Positions 21,476-34,200 of a stretch of DNA of 64,000 nt are shown one piece after another. The position numbers and the translations under genes were made by a program. Source of the DNA: Branchiostoma floridae. Taxonomy: Eukaryota; Chordata; Leptocardii; Amphioxiformes; Branchiostomatidae. Position 1 is the first letter of the stretch, and each line of letters starts with the position of its first letter. Under the pieces are notes generated by a model. It searched no databases, was not told where the DNA came from, and saw only the letters and a program-made list of their open reading frames with translations. The stretch lies in NCBI RefSeq assembly GCF_000003815.2, contig NC_049980.1, positions 2,473,182 through 2,537,181 on the forward strand. Reading direction: 5' to 3'.

Positions 21476-22694
21476 AATGGGAATATTGGACTTGTACTGA
21501 ACTATGCACTCATGTACAACTTGCGGTACAGGGTAACTCGGGTGATGTGGTCAAACTTGTCCTTGTTTTATCAGGCTCATTGACCGTTAGGTAAAACGGT
21601 CTACAGATGCAGTCAGACCCTACAAGCTTCCTGAAGAAGATTTCTAGCTAGGTACATTTGCCCCCCATCCTACTGACAATAGGTTAAACGAAGTTTCAGA
21701 GTCTTAAGTTGCTTATAATTACTACTACTCAATCTTGGTCCAAATTGAATGCATTAAGTTTTAGCAGATAATAAACAAATCAATAATCGAAGTTTATGTT
21801 AACATGTTAAGAAGTGGTGAGCATAAACTCATACACCGCAGGGTGGCAGGCTTGAAGAAAGATTGTTGTTCGCAGTCGCGGTACAAACTTTATATTTCAA
21901 GCTTTATTGATTACGACAAAAAGTACAGTTACTTTTGTATGGTCAAATATAAACTACAACAAAAAAGAGTGCCTGTCGGTAGTTTGTAGAGAATACCATA
22001 GGCGCATGATACGTCTATTTAGGTTTTGATGAAAGCCAATCTAATGTTTCATTCCAAGTAAAGGCACATGTATTCCGCAAAGTATATTCTAAAGCTTTGG
22101 AGTCATTGATTGAAAGTGTTTGTCCATTTTCAGTTTCGGTTTACATTTGTATACAGCTTTTATGACCATATTTACGTTTTATAGCAAGACGGGTATCTTG
22201 ATATAGAACCCAATTTTATTGAGTTGTATGTAAAAGTTTACGAGAGCAATAGGAAAGTAGTCATTTTAGCTCAATATCCCTGTTAGTTTAATATTCCTCG
22301 ATAGATCGAAAAGTAAGTTTCCTCACTAGATATAAATGATCGTAATATGATATTATTGTATAAATGTATGTAGCACCATTTAATGATTTAAACGGAATAC
22401 ACAGAGTCAAAAACAATGCATTGTTTTTCTGCCATTTCATGTTAGAAAGACATCATGAGATGCAACTTCGCATGAATTTGAATGTCGGATTTGATTACAA
22501 AAGATAGTCAAACTGCAGAAATGGTGCTCTTGATTTCAAAATTTGAGATTCAAGTAGCTATAGGTCATAATTTGCCCGCTTTTTACCGATCGCTATACTT
22601 TTTACCACTCACGAGTTCAGAAGTACATTTGTTGCCTTCGCGAGATAGTTTTACCCCTCATGAAGTTCCTCAAAAACTCGGTTTAGTAGATTCC
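21476..22694. other. Intergenic, no gene seen
   Basis: AT-rich, no recognised gene or repeat. Confidence 0.4.
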
Positions 22695-22780
22695 TTGAAT
22701 GAATGAATGAATGAATGAATAAATGACTGGATGAATGAATGAATGACTGGATGAATGAATAGATGAATGAATGAATGAAT
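22695..22780. repeat. (GAAT)n microsatellite, interrupted
   Basis: Tandem GAAT tetramers with GACTGGAT interruptions. It could be a LINE (L2-like) GAAT tail or an ordinary microsatellite; the sequence upstream does not show a recognisable LINE ORF. Confidence 0.85.
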
Positions 22781-24060
22781 TGCACATTTTTGCCACACTT
22801 GAATAGAGAAAATTAACAGAGGCAGAATAAATCTAACTATCATTAGACAAATTTAACCTCTCCTCGCTTTTCAGATAAAAAAGAGATAGAAATAGCTATG
22901 TTTTAGGATGGAAGCTTTGCCTTGTTGCATTTAGAATATTAATTTTTCTATAGACTCTTTAAGTGTATGAAGCAGAACAATAGGTTTTGTACAAGCCTAT
23001 ATATTTAATTTCTCCCCTATCCATACAATCTACAATCTATTACAAAATGACATTCGTCCTCTATTCTATTCTAATTATCGGATGTCCAGCAAAATAGTGG
23101 TGAAAGTTGATTTCGTTGGTATATGTTAAAGATGATGGCATTAGTGTTCATACAATAGGGATTGCACAATGAGACTTATAGATGTTTTTGGTTGTTGAAA
23201 TTGGGTCAAAATGTGTGGTGTAAGGGACGTCCTGATGTCCAACAGTTTACTGCAGCTCATACTGAGAGTCTCCTTCAAGCTTTTTGATAGAGTTTCCGAA
23301 AGAGCTGATGAGTCTGGCGAGTCCAGGTCGAGTGGAGAGTAGCACCGTGGGTAGTGTCAGCAATTCTGAGTTGTGATATTATGGTAAAAATGCGGTGTTG
23401 ACATAAATAACTTGATTTCTGTACCCCTGCATCACACAAGTTGTAGAACAGACACGAAAGGAAGGACGAAATCGGTCAATTTCGGAACGCGGTAAATGTC
23501 ATCAGAAACATACATTAAGGTTGTCATTTTTAATCTACCTTTATTCACCATGGTTTACCTTGTGACCCTGCATTAAAAGTCCTGGTTCCTGGTTAGAGCA
23601 GATTACATAATGTACAGGAATAGGTGACTTCTGTATACGTTACCCAAATACAGATACTCTTTGTACAATGTAAGGCAGAAGCTGCTTTAATGCTTATTAT
23701 TATTGGCATATTTTGACCAGCCAAAAGTCCTTACCAACCCGTGCATTTAGTAAACAAAAAACAATACAAGGCAATGCTTTAGATAGCGAAAATGTTTTTT
23801 TCTGGTACTATTGTCTCTTTATGATCTAAAATGGCTTGAACCTGTACATTGCTAAATCTGGTGATCAACTATAAAGGGATGTAGTAGACGGTCATCAGAT
23901 TAGAGACATAGCGTCTAAAGAAGCCCCTTAAGTGGTTGTACCATACACAGGTATGTGAATAGAATCGGATGAACAAAAACGCAACATAGCACAATTTAAT
24001 ATATGACACAAGTGCAAAAGTATACAAGCTTATTCTAGTATCTGTATTGGTAGCAGTCAT
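22781..24060. other. Intergenic, no gene seen
   Basis: AT-rich, with no recognised gene, RNA or repeat. Confidence 0.4.
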
Positions 24061-24178
24061 TCTGAATAAAGTTAAATGTCCAACAGAAGAAATTGGAGTT
24101 GTCCAAATATTCGATGAAAAAAAGACTGGAGTCGATGAGTCAACGCAGTTTGGATATTACAGTTTAACTTTATCCAGA
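24061..24178. mobile_element. Imperfect foldback repeat
   Basis: Left TCTGAATAAAGTTAAATGTCC and right AGTTTAACTTTATCCAGA are inverted copies. Inner GGAGTTG...CGATG and GGAGTCGATG partially repeat. About 118 bp, no ORF. Degraded, so limits are approximate. Confidence 0.45.
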
Positions 24179-26439
24179 GTTATTCTAACATTTTTTACTT
24201 GATCATGAAACTTAATCACACAATGAATAAACATATACCCCAGTCAAGTCTGGGGTTTTGTGATATTGCAAATCGTTATGTTGCAAATCGAACAGACAGT
24301 TGAAAACCAACAAGCTTAGTTCCTAGGATATGTCCGGGCACAATGTTGTTGTGCTAATCATACTCGTACATACACAAGGGGAGAAATAATGTGCAAAAAT
24401 CAAATTTCAGGGCATGTCTACTAAGCTACAACCTTAGGTGTGCGGGTAAACTTAAGCTTAGCTAAAAGTCAGGCACCTTATAAACAATGTATTTATAGAT
24501 TTCTGAGCACGACCCGCGCAGCTCTTATCATGGTTCGGCCTTCCCACCACTTACCTACTGATTTGCAAAAGGATGTCGACTTGAAAATAATGACAACAAT
24601 GACTTGAAAGTCAGAGAACATTGAGTGAAATGCTAAATATGATAGAATTGTGCTGCGAAATGTGAAATTTGCACCTGAGTGTATTTACTACCCTCCTATC
24701 TCACCTATGTGTTTCCCGGAGGAGCAAGGATCTGTGTCCTCCCCCTAGCCGAATGTAGCTAGTCACCATTAAGTTTCAAAAATAATACCTGTCTGCTCTT
24801 GCCTTGATAGCTATCATTACAGGACTTTTCATCAATACTTCATTATAAACTGAGCAAATAGAATAATAAACGCACAATGTCCTAAATTCAACTGTTCTCA
24901 ATGGGAGTAATTGCCACAAACATAAAATTTATATAACATAATGTCTTCCTGTTGTTCGCAGTATTCTACTTTACAGGAAGTCTACTCACACTCAAAAGTT
25001 CAAAAACTTTGTTAGATCAATTTTTAACCCTGCAAGACAAAACAGACAGGCGATAGCTTTAGTACTTGAAAACTTTTCAGTTAAAAAACTCCAGAAAATA
25101 TCTTTATGTGACAAAATAGATTCAAAGTGGACTCTACATAGCTACAGCTTGTAAAATTTGGCGTGGTTGATGACGCTTTTACCATTAAATGTTAGGCAGG
25201 GTTGAATGAAGATAATTAGATATATACCACTGGATGGTTTTTTTCAGTTAGCAAAAGTGACCACTTTTACCAAGGTATAGATTGAAATAAAGGATATTTC
25301 TTTAAGGGATTACATTTGTTCAAAACAATCTGTACTTTAATGTACACAGTTAGAGAGCACATTTTGAAAATTGATTTGATACCTAAAAGTGTTTGCCTCT
25401 AGTGTTGATGTCAGGATCTTGTAGATATCTTTTTTTCTTTGAACTTATATATCAACTTTCGTACAACAATGGACAACCAATGGGAGACAGAGCGCTAGCT
25501 GTCTATCTATTATGGTAACGTTTTTCTGTGGGAGTTTGTTCTATAATCATTCTGTTGTTGGAAGGAAAGTTCTCCTATGTCTGTTGATAGTTGTTTAACA
25601 GGAGTGATACACATGTCTTTAGAAGAGTTAATGATGAGGGCATTTAGTGATAGTGCAATTGGTAAAAAAACTAACTCGGCACCTGTACTGTGTATCTCTG
25701 GTGTTCCGATATCGATACGAACACAGACGAGATAGCCGCGACAGAAAGCAAGAAACGGCACAATGCGGAAACACGTGAGCTGGTTTCTTACTTTGATTAA
25801 CTATTGGCGATATTGTCACCCTTTGCTTCCTTGTTCATAATTGTTACATAAAAGTTATCTGTAAGATAAGTACCTTTAATTGCTTAATTAGGCAGTGCAA
25901 ACAAGGTCGCGGCCATAAATATTCTGTAATCAGCAGAACCATCAAGTATAGATGGCCATGTACTTTCTGTACATACCACACTTAACTCCTGTACTTTAAA
26001 AGTAGTCGCACGTGTGCTAGTGAAAATATTTTTTTTGTGTCAAAGAACGTGTAGAGTGATAACAAGAGGAGCATGATTTCTGAAGAACAAAGTTGTTTCT
26101 CTCGCATAAACGGACTGACTTGATGTTTGGGAACATGTGCTGTAAGATACTTCTGAGAAAAGATCAGTGCCGGATTTTGGACTGATTAGAAAATCAACAC
26201 ACTGTGTCCGCAGGCGTCCACACATTTTGGAGTTTACCGGTCCAAGAAAATGACAAGAGCTAAGGAGAGAAGACTTTATAGGCATTTCTACCAAGTTTCT
26301 ACAGTCAAACGTACAGAGGTAGGAAGACAGGATTTTAAAACACCAGCGGGATTCGGATACTCCACCAAACAGATTCATTTGCAGCAAAATGGACGATTGT
26401 TTTGAGTAGCGCCAATTCACTAGTTTTTACTGAGACATT
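24179..26439. other. Intergenic, no gene seen
   Basis: AT-rich; no recognised domains. A 126-codon minus-strand frame at 26040-26420 has no recognisable motif and I treat it as chance. Confidence 0.4.
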
Positions 26440-26515
26440 CAGGTTCAGGTCCGAATCTGGACCTGATCCCCTGGACCTGGACCGGGCCTGTACCTGACTT
26501 TTCTGTCCCGATACC
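26440..26515. repeat. CAGGTCC/GGACCTG-rich patch
   Basis: Repeated CAGGT, GGACCTG and CAGGTCC words within about 75 bases make this locally palindromic. A weaker similar patch (TACCGGTTCGGAAACTTCAA, then ACAGGTACAGGTC) lies at about 56385-56418. Possibly the end of a dispersed repeat. Confidence 0.45.
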
Positions 26516-26517
26516 GA

Positions 26518-26550
26518 TGAGGTGAGGTGAGGTGAGGTGAGGTGAGATGA
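26518..26550. repeat. (GGTGA)n microsatellite
   Basis: Five consecutive GAGGT/GGTGA pentamers followed by a diverged unit. Confidence 0.85.
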
Positions 26551-29528
26551 GGAGCCACCCCTGGTGTACAATTGTATGGTCATGCTTGTTGCAATCACGC
26601 AGATCTGTACGTGTTTGTACTTGCTTTTCTAAAGTAACGTTACTTACCAGACGTAAAGCTATGCAATATCCAACTCAACTTTTGTGGATAGAATGCACAT
26701 TCTTTTTCGTGCAGCTTGTCTTGGTATTAATAGTGGTATCATACAATGCAAATTTAAAGCAGATTTTAGCTATAGTTTTTCCTGCCTTCGGCGCTGAGTG
26801 AAGAGTGCAAACTAGTCATGTTTTGCAAAGCGGGAGACAAATTAATTCTGTACATTCCCTCTTCTTCACTTCTTGTTGAAGATTGTTCAATGGAAACTGC
26901 ATCAATGTGGCGATGGCACGATTAACAAAACGGAATTCCTATACCTGGAGGTTTCCACCCGTGTCTACGTGTAGATCTGCAAACACTATATTGTTGACAA
27001 AACTACTTAGATTACACAAGATATTCAAGTAAGCAGAAGATTTTAGGATAGGAAAGGCATTTGAAACTCTCTAAAATGGGATAGTCTGTTTTCTTTTGAC
27101 ACTATGAAATGGTTTCTCTTTCTCTAAACAATCATGCGTTGTTTTTTCTACAATCTTTCATCTGGTCAAATTCTGGAACATAGTTTATTACAACGATCAG
27201 TTCATTCACATGTGAGAAAAAAGCTAGAGCAAAATCTACTGTCATTACTTCCCTGCAGTCTCTAAGGTAGCATAACGTAATACTATGTTGAAAGTAGAGT
27301 AGACAAATATTGTATGTGGGGCGCTAGTACCTTTCACTCTTTGCCCCGCATTTGTCTTTCATGCGACGTTTAGGATTTCACGTCTGTTCGTTCAATTGTG
27401 TTATATTTGTGCTCTTGAAAATAGTTTCTCAAGATGTTGAGGCTTTTTCCTGATATTGAGTTTTGTAACCATTTTGCTGTCCGAGAAATTGACCGGTGAA
27501 ATCACTGATGGCCTTGTCTTTTACTACGTATACGTCTATTACAGTATATTTCCTGTTCCTGTAGACAGCTTCTCATGATGTTGAATCCTTTCTTGTGACG
27601 TTAAGTTTTGTTGCATTTTGCTGCAGAGTACATACGAGAAATAAATAACCAATTCTCCCGACACCAGTGAGTGAGTGAGTGAGTGAGTGAGTTCTACCGT
27701 CAGTCTTGTACAGACTACGACAATGTTGCGTAAGAAAAATAAAACGGTTTCAAGATGTTTAAAGTTCACCAGTCGGAGTGCTAACATAAATGTTTTTCCT
27801 GTCAACTGTCACACACAGACCTCAGTACGTTGTGTGGAGGATAATGTTACATCAACCCGGCTTTTCAGACCTTGAGTTGATGTCTATCTATCTATCTCTA
27901 TGAACACTGGTCAAAACCCTCCCGACCAGGTGCTTACTGATAGATACTTACAAGCTTGGTTTTATTTCTGCATCAAAGCAGTTATCTTTTCAATATTGTT
28001 GTTCATTTGTTCTTATTGCCGATACGTTTAACATTAACATATCGTCGTCTGTTCCTAGTCCTTTTGAGTAAATTTGTTTTTATATCACTTCTGTTTTCTT
28101 ATAGTAACTATCACATATATGCGTGATTTGTTCCTCCAACTACACAACCATCAAGACGCGATGTCTTGCCTGTTAGAACACGTAAAATTAGTCTGGACTG
28201 AAACTAAAAACTTGAATTTGAAGGTTAAATATTAGTGGGACTCGATTGTTCCCATCAACTCCCGTCCCTGCAAACAGCGAAAAAAACATTTTTCGTCTTC
28301 AAGCTGCATCTCATTTGTCTGTATTTCTGTCGAGAGTCATGTTGTCTTTCGATAAGTCCTTTGAATAGATCTTACCAATTAATGAGGAAAGTTCCTGTAG
28401 TTGTTTTATTGGCTAAGTGAGCTACACTATCAGTCTTCATTTCGTCATACCCACATTTATCCAAACGTCAGTTTAATCCTACACCAGGAGGGTGGTTTTA
28501 GAACTCGTTCTTTGAGTTTGGAAAGAACGAGAAGAGGATCTTATGGCTTAGCCTCAAGAGTAGCGTTGTAGGAGTATTGTCTTATGATGATTTAAGGCAC
28601 AGAAATAATTCAAACTCCAGTCTACAGTCTACAGGCATGTGAAGAACGTTTTAAGACAACATCGATGTAAAGATGCTCGAGTTGGTAAAGGATATGCCTC
28701 GAAAACGTTCACTTAACTTTGTACGGATGGACACAATGCGGCGCACACAAACCAGAAATAAAAGTCATCGTCATCATAACAAGTCTCAACCTGGCAGAAA
28801 TATGATGATCCCCAAGACAGGAAAATAAAATCATGTCAAGCTTATTTATAGCACACCTATATTTATTCAATGTTCAGAAGTAAGGCAACAGCAAAGGTAA
28901 GAAATATCTCCTTGATCCAGAGTGGTCGCACATGTGTTGCAAAAGTCCGATGATTCTATCAATCTACTTTGATACTGAGATCACTTCAAACCAGCCACAC
29001 TTGGATGCAATGAAGACAGAAATGATTAAAGAAAGAACTTGGAAACATTAGCGTTTTTTCAATCTCTGAGAGGTACAAGTAACGTTTAGTTTAGTTAAGG
29101 CTAAGAATCATTTAGCATCGGCCAGTTCTTGTCGGCCATTTTGGTTCATTCTCTATACAATAGTATATACATAGTCGCTACGATACAAGTTTCAAATTTG
29201 ACATGTAAAATAACAATTGAAGAGTGCTAAGTATTAAGAATAGAGACAGTTCGGTATCTTGTTACTTGATACGATTTTGTAATCCACCCAAGAAATATTG
29301 CGGTTTGCTTGTGTTTTTCCTTCTGCAAATATATGTGACTTTGTGTCAGTGCATTTTCTGCCAAAATTTGCCCATTTCGAAGTCCCACTGCTATGTTTAC
29401 CCCGTATACTGTATCTTACATTTTATACCGGTATACTGTTCACCACATCGCCTGGTTGTATGTGCCCGCGTCGCCACAAAACCGACAGCAGGCCACAATT
29501 CGCACCTGCAACTGAACACAGAGACAGC
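26551..29528. other. Intergenic, no gene seen
   Basis: Contains the (GTGA)n run at 27668 and a short TCTA run at about 27882. No gene recognised. Confidence 0.4.
27666..27690. repeat. (GTGA)n microsatellite
   Basis: About six consecutive GTGA units. Confidence 0.85.
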
Positions 29529-29642
29529 GGTTAGCCACAAAACACCACAAACTACGGTTAGGCATGGAAACACCATCAAATCCTGGTTAACCACAGAAAC
29601 ACCATAAAATCCTGGTTAACCACAGAAACACCACAAAATCCT
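29529..29642. repeat. 29-bp tandem repeat, about four units
   Basis: Units start GGTTA at 29529 (27 bases, diverged), 29556, 29585 and 29614, each containing AACACCAymAAATCCT. The last two differ by a single base. CCACAAA-rich sequence continues diverged on both sides (about 29475-29730), suggesting an older, longer array. Confidence 0.8.
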
Positions 29643-29730
29643 GCATTATCCTAAGTAAACAAAAAAAGAAACACCACAAAATACCGCGGTGCCCACAAAC
29701 TAGCCACTATTGCCGATAGGTGGCCACAAA

Positions 29731-30489
29731 GTAACAGCTGTTGTAGTAAGAATTATATCCGCACGCACAAGGATCAGGCTTGCGTACTTCCATCATTGTC
29801 GATCCCTGATGAAAAAATAGGGAAGTAATTTGATGGTTTTATATTTGTCTTCAGCGGACATCAAAACAAGGAACATTCAGGGCTAAGTTTTGTTTTTAAA
29901 TGCAGAAAGTAATTGCTTCAAAGTCTCCAGATTTTTTTGTAAAGAATTTGCCCGACTAAAGTGTTTTGCTGCAAGAAATTTGTGATCCCCCTTTACTGAC
30001 TTTCACACCTTGTCGAATAAAAAAAACTAAAGTACTTTGAGATATTATATGAAAACATGAAATCCAACCCAACAAAATATGCAATCTTATTCTTTATCTA
30101 CCATAGTCCAAACTTGATTCAAACGATGTTCTAGTAACAGCAATGCGACAAAAGAGTTGGAGGTGATATGTATGTTCCAGTTCTTACTCAAGAGTGTATA
30201 CGGATGGCCAAAAATTTCATAAAGGCACAAAACGTGATAAAATTTTCTCTTACTTTTTTGTCCAAGATCTCAACAATCTAATCAGTACTTTGCGCTATAG
30301 TAATACAGTTTAAAAAAAAGTTACGTACAATTTGTACTAGTGTATAGTTCTTGCATTATGGAACAACGGAGTTCAAACATGTATTAAAAAAAGATTATGA
30401 TACGTAGTTGATTACATAAGGACAAAAATATCACTTAGGTTTGTTTTTACATCGCATAGAGTCAAACTCAGGTTTTCTTTCAATCGAGG
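29731..30489. other. Intergenic, no gene seen
   Basis: AT-rich, with no recognised features. Confidence 0.4.
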
Positions 30490-31275
30490 TTTGCCTTGGA
30501 AGCGGATATTGATAAACATGTTAGTAGGTATGATATTGAAACATTTAGGACCTGTAGAGCATTTGGTACTTTTGCATGGTCATGCTCATTATACATCCTG
30601 CATTATGCTAAAAGTAACAGGCAAATGTTTGGTTTACATTTACTATGTTCTATTGTATAGACCTAACACCAACTTGTCAAAGAAAGTAGCCAATAATCTG
30701 AAGATTTGATGGATAAATTTAAAGAAATGTAGACATCATTTGGTCACAGAAAAAATCGCCACAAACGTATCGCAAAATCAACTCACTTCATCTTAGATTG
30801 TATTCCTTGTCAGAATGATACTGACATACCATTGTTATTTTGCACTGTCTGGTTATTTTACCTAAATGCTGATACATCTTACAATCAGCTCTCGGGTAAG
30901 AACATAGGGAAATTTACAACGTTTTGATATTCATTCCAACACCTCTCTATATACATAGCCCACTTCCCCACTGCCCATAGCCCACAAAATACTTTACTTC
31001 TGTACTGAGACTAGTCTCTGACCTACCCTAGTCTTATTACATGGTGTATAGTAAGTTTTACTTATTGGTAAGTTTTTAAAAAGAAATATGTTGTTGTGTT
31101 GTTGATACGTACTTAATACATATGTGAATACTTGTCATTTGATGTATCACTGCTTGATTCTATGTAAATGTTCCCCTGTATAATGTTGGTGTTTGATAGC
31201 ATCCGACATCAGCATTGCTACCTGGGAAGACCTCTGTACTGTCTTGTTGAAATTTTAATGAAATGAAATAAAGTA
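30490..31275 (+). mobile_element. Possible decayed LINE (CR1/L2-like) 3' part
   Basis: The end, TTTTAATGAAATGAAATAAAG (given here across 31253-31273), resembles the ATGAA-type tails of L2/CR1-like LINEs. About 600 bases upstream, a frame at about 30610-30670 reads VYIYYVLLYRPNTN, weakly like the xVYRPPN motif of LINE endonucleases. Stops are frequent and no RT motif is visible, so this is a tentative call. Confidence 0.25.
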
Positions 31276-34200
31276 ACACATTAAACTGCAGTCACCTGTT
31301 TCCCAAGGCCTAAGGTTATAGTTACTCATTTTGTATTTCCCATATATTTCAGAAAATGGTTTAAGACAAACTGAAAAACTGATAATCTAAAATGTATAGG
31401 AAATGTAGATAATGGAAAAGTGCAAAAGAAAGGTGACACGTTGAGAAATTCTTACTATTACAACACGCACATGAGATGGTGCTATTACTGACTATGATAG
31501 TTTCATTTTTTTGTGTTAACATTGCATATACCGTTATCAATGGTAGTCAACATAGTGTGAACAACAGAATGGAATTGGCTGATACTACAAGTCAGCAACT
31601 TTTTTGTGTCTGCCTCCTTTTGTCCACCTCGACCTAAGAGTATTTGTGTCCTGTTTGCTTGTAAATGCCATAGGTTTGAAAACATTGTCACAGGACTTTT
31701 TTTTTCGAAATTTGAACTTTTTGTCGCTTCAAATGAGCAAATCAGTGCCGATTTTCTATGATAAACAGTACATAAATATTTCAGGCTATAAATAATTTGC
31801 AGTTAACTTGAATTGCAAGGATTAATCGGCAAAATGACACGGAAAAATTATCGCATGTTGATTGATGATTTCAGCCGAACGTTTGTTACGCACATCTCCA
31901 TAGTATGTGAGAGTCTGGAGTTAAGAATCACACTGTTCTATCATTATGCCTAACTCAAACACGCTTTCTATGCAGTTCTCACAAAATGTTCAAATCCACA
32001 AACGGTATGCACAGTCAAGGCAAATCGAGCTTTAAAATTCTGGAAAAGAATTTCGAAAACAAAATTTGCCAAAGACTTGAGTGCATTGAATCAAACAAAA
32101 TTTTGTGTATTTCTAAAATGATGATTTAACTTTTTATAATAAGAAATTAAGGATGTGAGGTGATTACAAAGGCAGCAAGATTTTTTAAATGACTGCCATA
32201 TACCTTAAACTACACCATTAAGTTACATTAAACTACACCGTGCGTAGATTTTGTAAGTTGGAAACAACGCAAAAGAATGAAATGAATGGCTTTAGTGAAA
32301 TAGACATATATATATACATGCCTGGTTTTTCGTTATTAACCAGCAATATTTCAATCTCTGTTATAGTTTTGGTCTGAATATGGATGAATACAGATATGAG
32401 AAGGACCTGCAAACTAACAAATATTTAAACAATCGACCTATCATGCGTTGTCTTTCCAACAAGATCGAAGCAATTCCTTGCTCATCCTCATAAAATGAAT
32501 CAAATGGTAAATGATTTTCTTAAAAGAAGGAAAATAAACGGATACTTGACCATATCAAACAGTTACAATCTGGATGACTTTCTTGGGAAGGGGGCAGGGC
32601 AAAAAGAAATCTTATTGTTTCCACAACATGCCGGGTTTCCAATCAAGTTCCACGTTGATGGGACTATTATTCCTTTCGCCTTACTTAAGCAAATATACCG
32701 CTGAAAAATAACACCAAGGCAAAAAGTCCTGTCATTCTAAAATCAGCAGTTCAAACCAGCGAACACATGACTGTACTGTGGAAAACTCAGTATGCTTTCT
32801 CGCTGTACATTTTCTAATAGAGGTGCAACAAAAGCAAAAATAAGGACACAAACAAAATAGAATGGCACAAATAATGACAGCAAGAGGTAAGGAAAAGTAA
32901 ATGAACAAAATAATGCAAAGTATATAAGTATGTACGGTACATAACATAAATTTAAGAATTATATAATCCTTATGGTTGAAAGATATTGCAAAAATGTCAA
33001 TCATGAAGAACTATCATATTCCAACATACATATGAGTTGTTCTCAGACATGTCTACCTTCAGTCTTGTCAATGAGTTCAGGTTGTGTTGATCAGTTCACA
33101 CACAGTTTCACACAAAGGTATTTTATACGTAGGAAGCGTTTTCCTGGCAGTGAGAGGGATAAAATCTGACTTTCCCAACTCACAAAAATGCATTCGCCTA
33201 CGTCAATACAACCAACATTGCCATAACTAATGATGTTCTGTAAAATATGTTCAACTGATATCTACAAGCGGTGTTGTTCCATGCTAGACGAGGGAAGATG
33301 TTGCAGAGTTTGGAGTTTCAGGGAATGCCGAGTTTGTCAAAACGCGAATTCCGCCGCCATGTTGGTTTGGTTCTCGGCAGATACCGTGTCTTTATACTGC
33401 CCTAACCTGGCCAATACCCCCTCTAAATGGAAAACCTCCAGCTTTTCTGTGTTGTTGGAAGTCTGTTGAGTTTGAGGTTTTAGTAGAATCTTTAAAGGAT
33501 CAAGATATTGTACAAAATTACCGGAAAGAGGATACGATATCACCACGACGGTAATATATGTATATTTTTATCACCCATAATGAACGTCCTATATCAACGT
33601 ATCATTGTAAAAAAATGTTTTCTGTTTCAAAAACGATTTTATGCTTGTAACTACCATTACAATTAAAACAAATCACCAGAAGAAAGTAGACTGGATAGAG
33701 AATATATGTACATGTGTGTATAGTATCTTAGCTCTACTCTATGAGAAGATAAACGAAAATTGCATGAACAGAAAACAATTGTCCATGCAGTCATTCCAAA
33801 ACATAGCGGTTATACAATGTTCGTTGAGGTTGCACCGTTGTGATAATACTTACGAAAACTTAACAAAACGGTGATGGCTTTATGCATTTGTACTGTTGTT
33901 GACTGTAGTTATTAATATGAACATCTGTCACACCATTTTCTGTACTAGATATACATACACTTTGTCATGTGGAACTATATTGTAGGTACGATTATCCAGC
34001 ATATATCCACACTGCAGCGATGCCAGTGTTGATATAGAGTAGCGTAGTTTATGTGGATAATGTTAAGACTACAACTTCCTTACAATAGCTGATGTATACT
34101 ATTGACTGTAGACTGTCCAAGGTAAAGTTACAAAACCATAGATAAATTCTGAAAAGCGTACTTTGTAAAGGATTACTTAATGTTCTATATGTGTAACCAT

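Noticed and set aside
29224-29607. 127-codon plus-strand frame
   Set aside because: Its C-terminal third is the CCACAAA-rich tandem repeat and the rest has no recognised domain.
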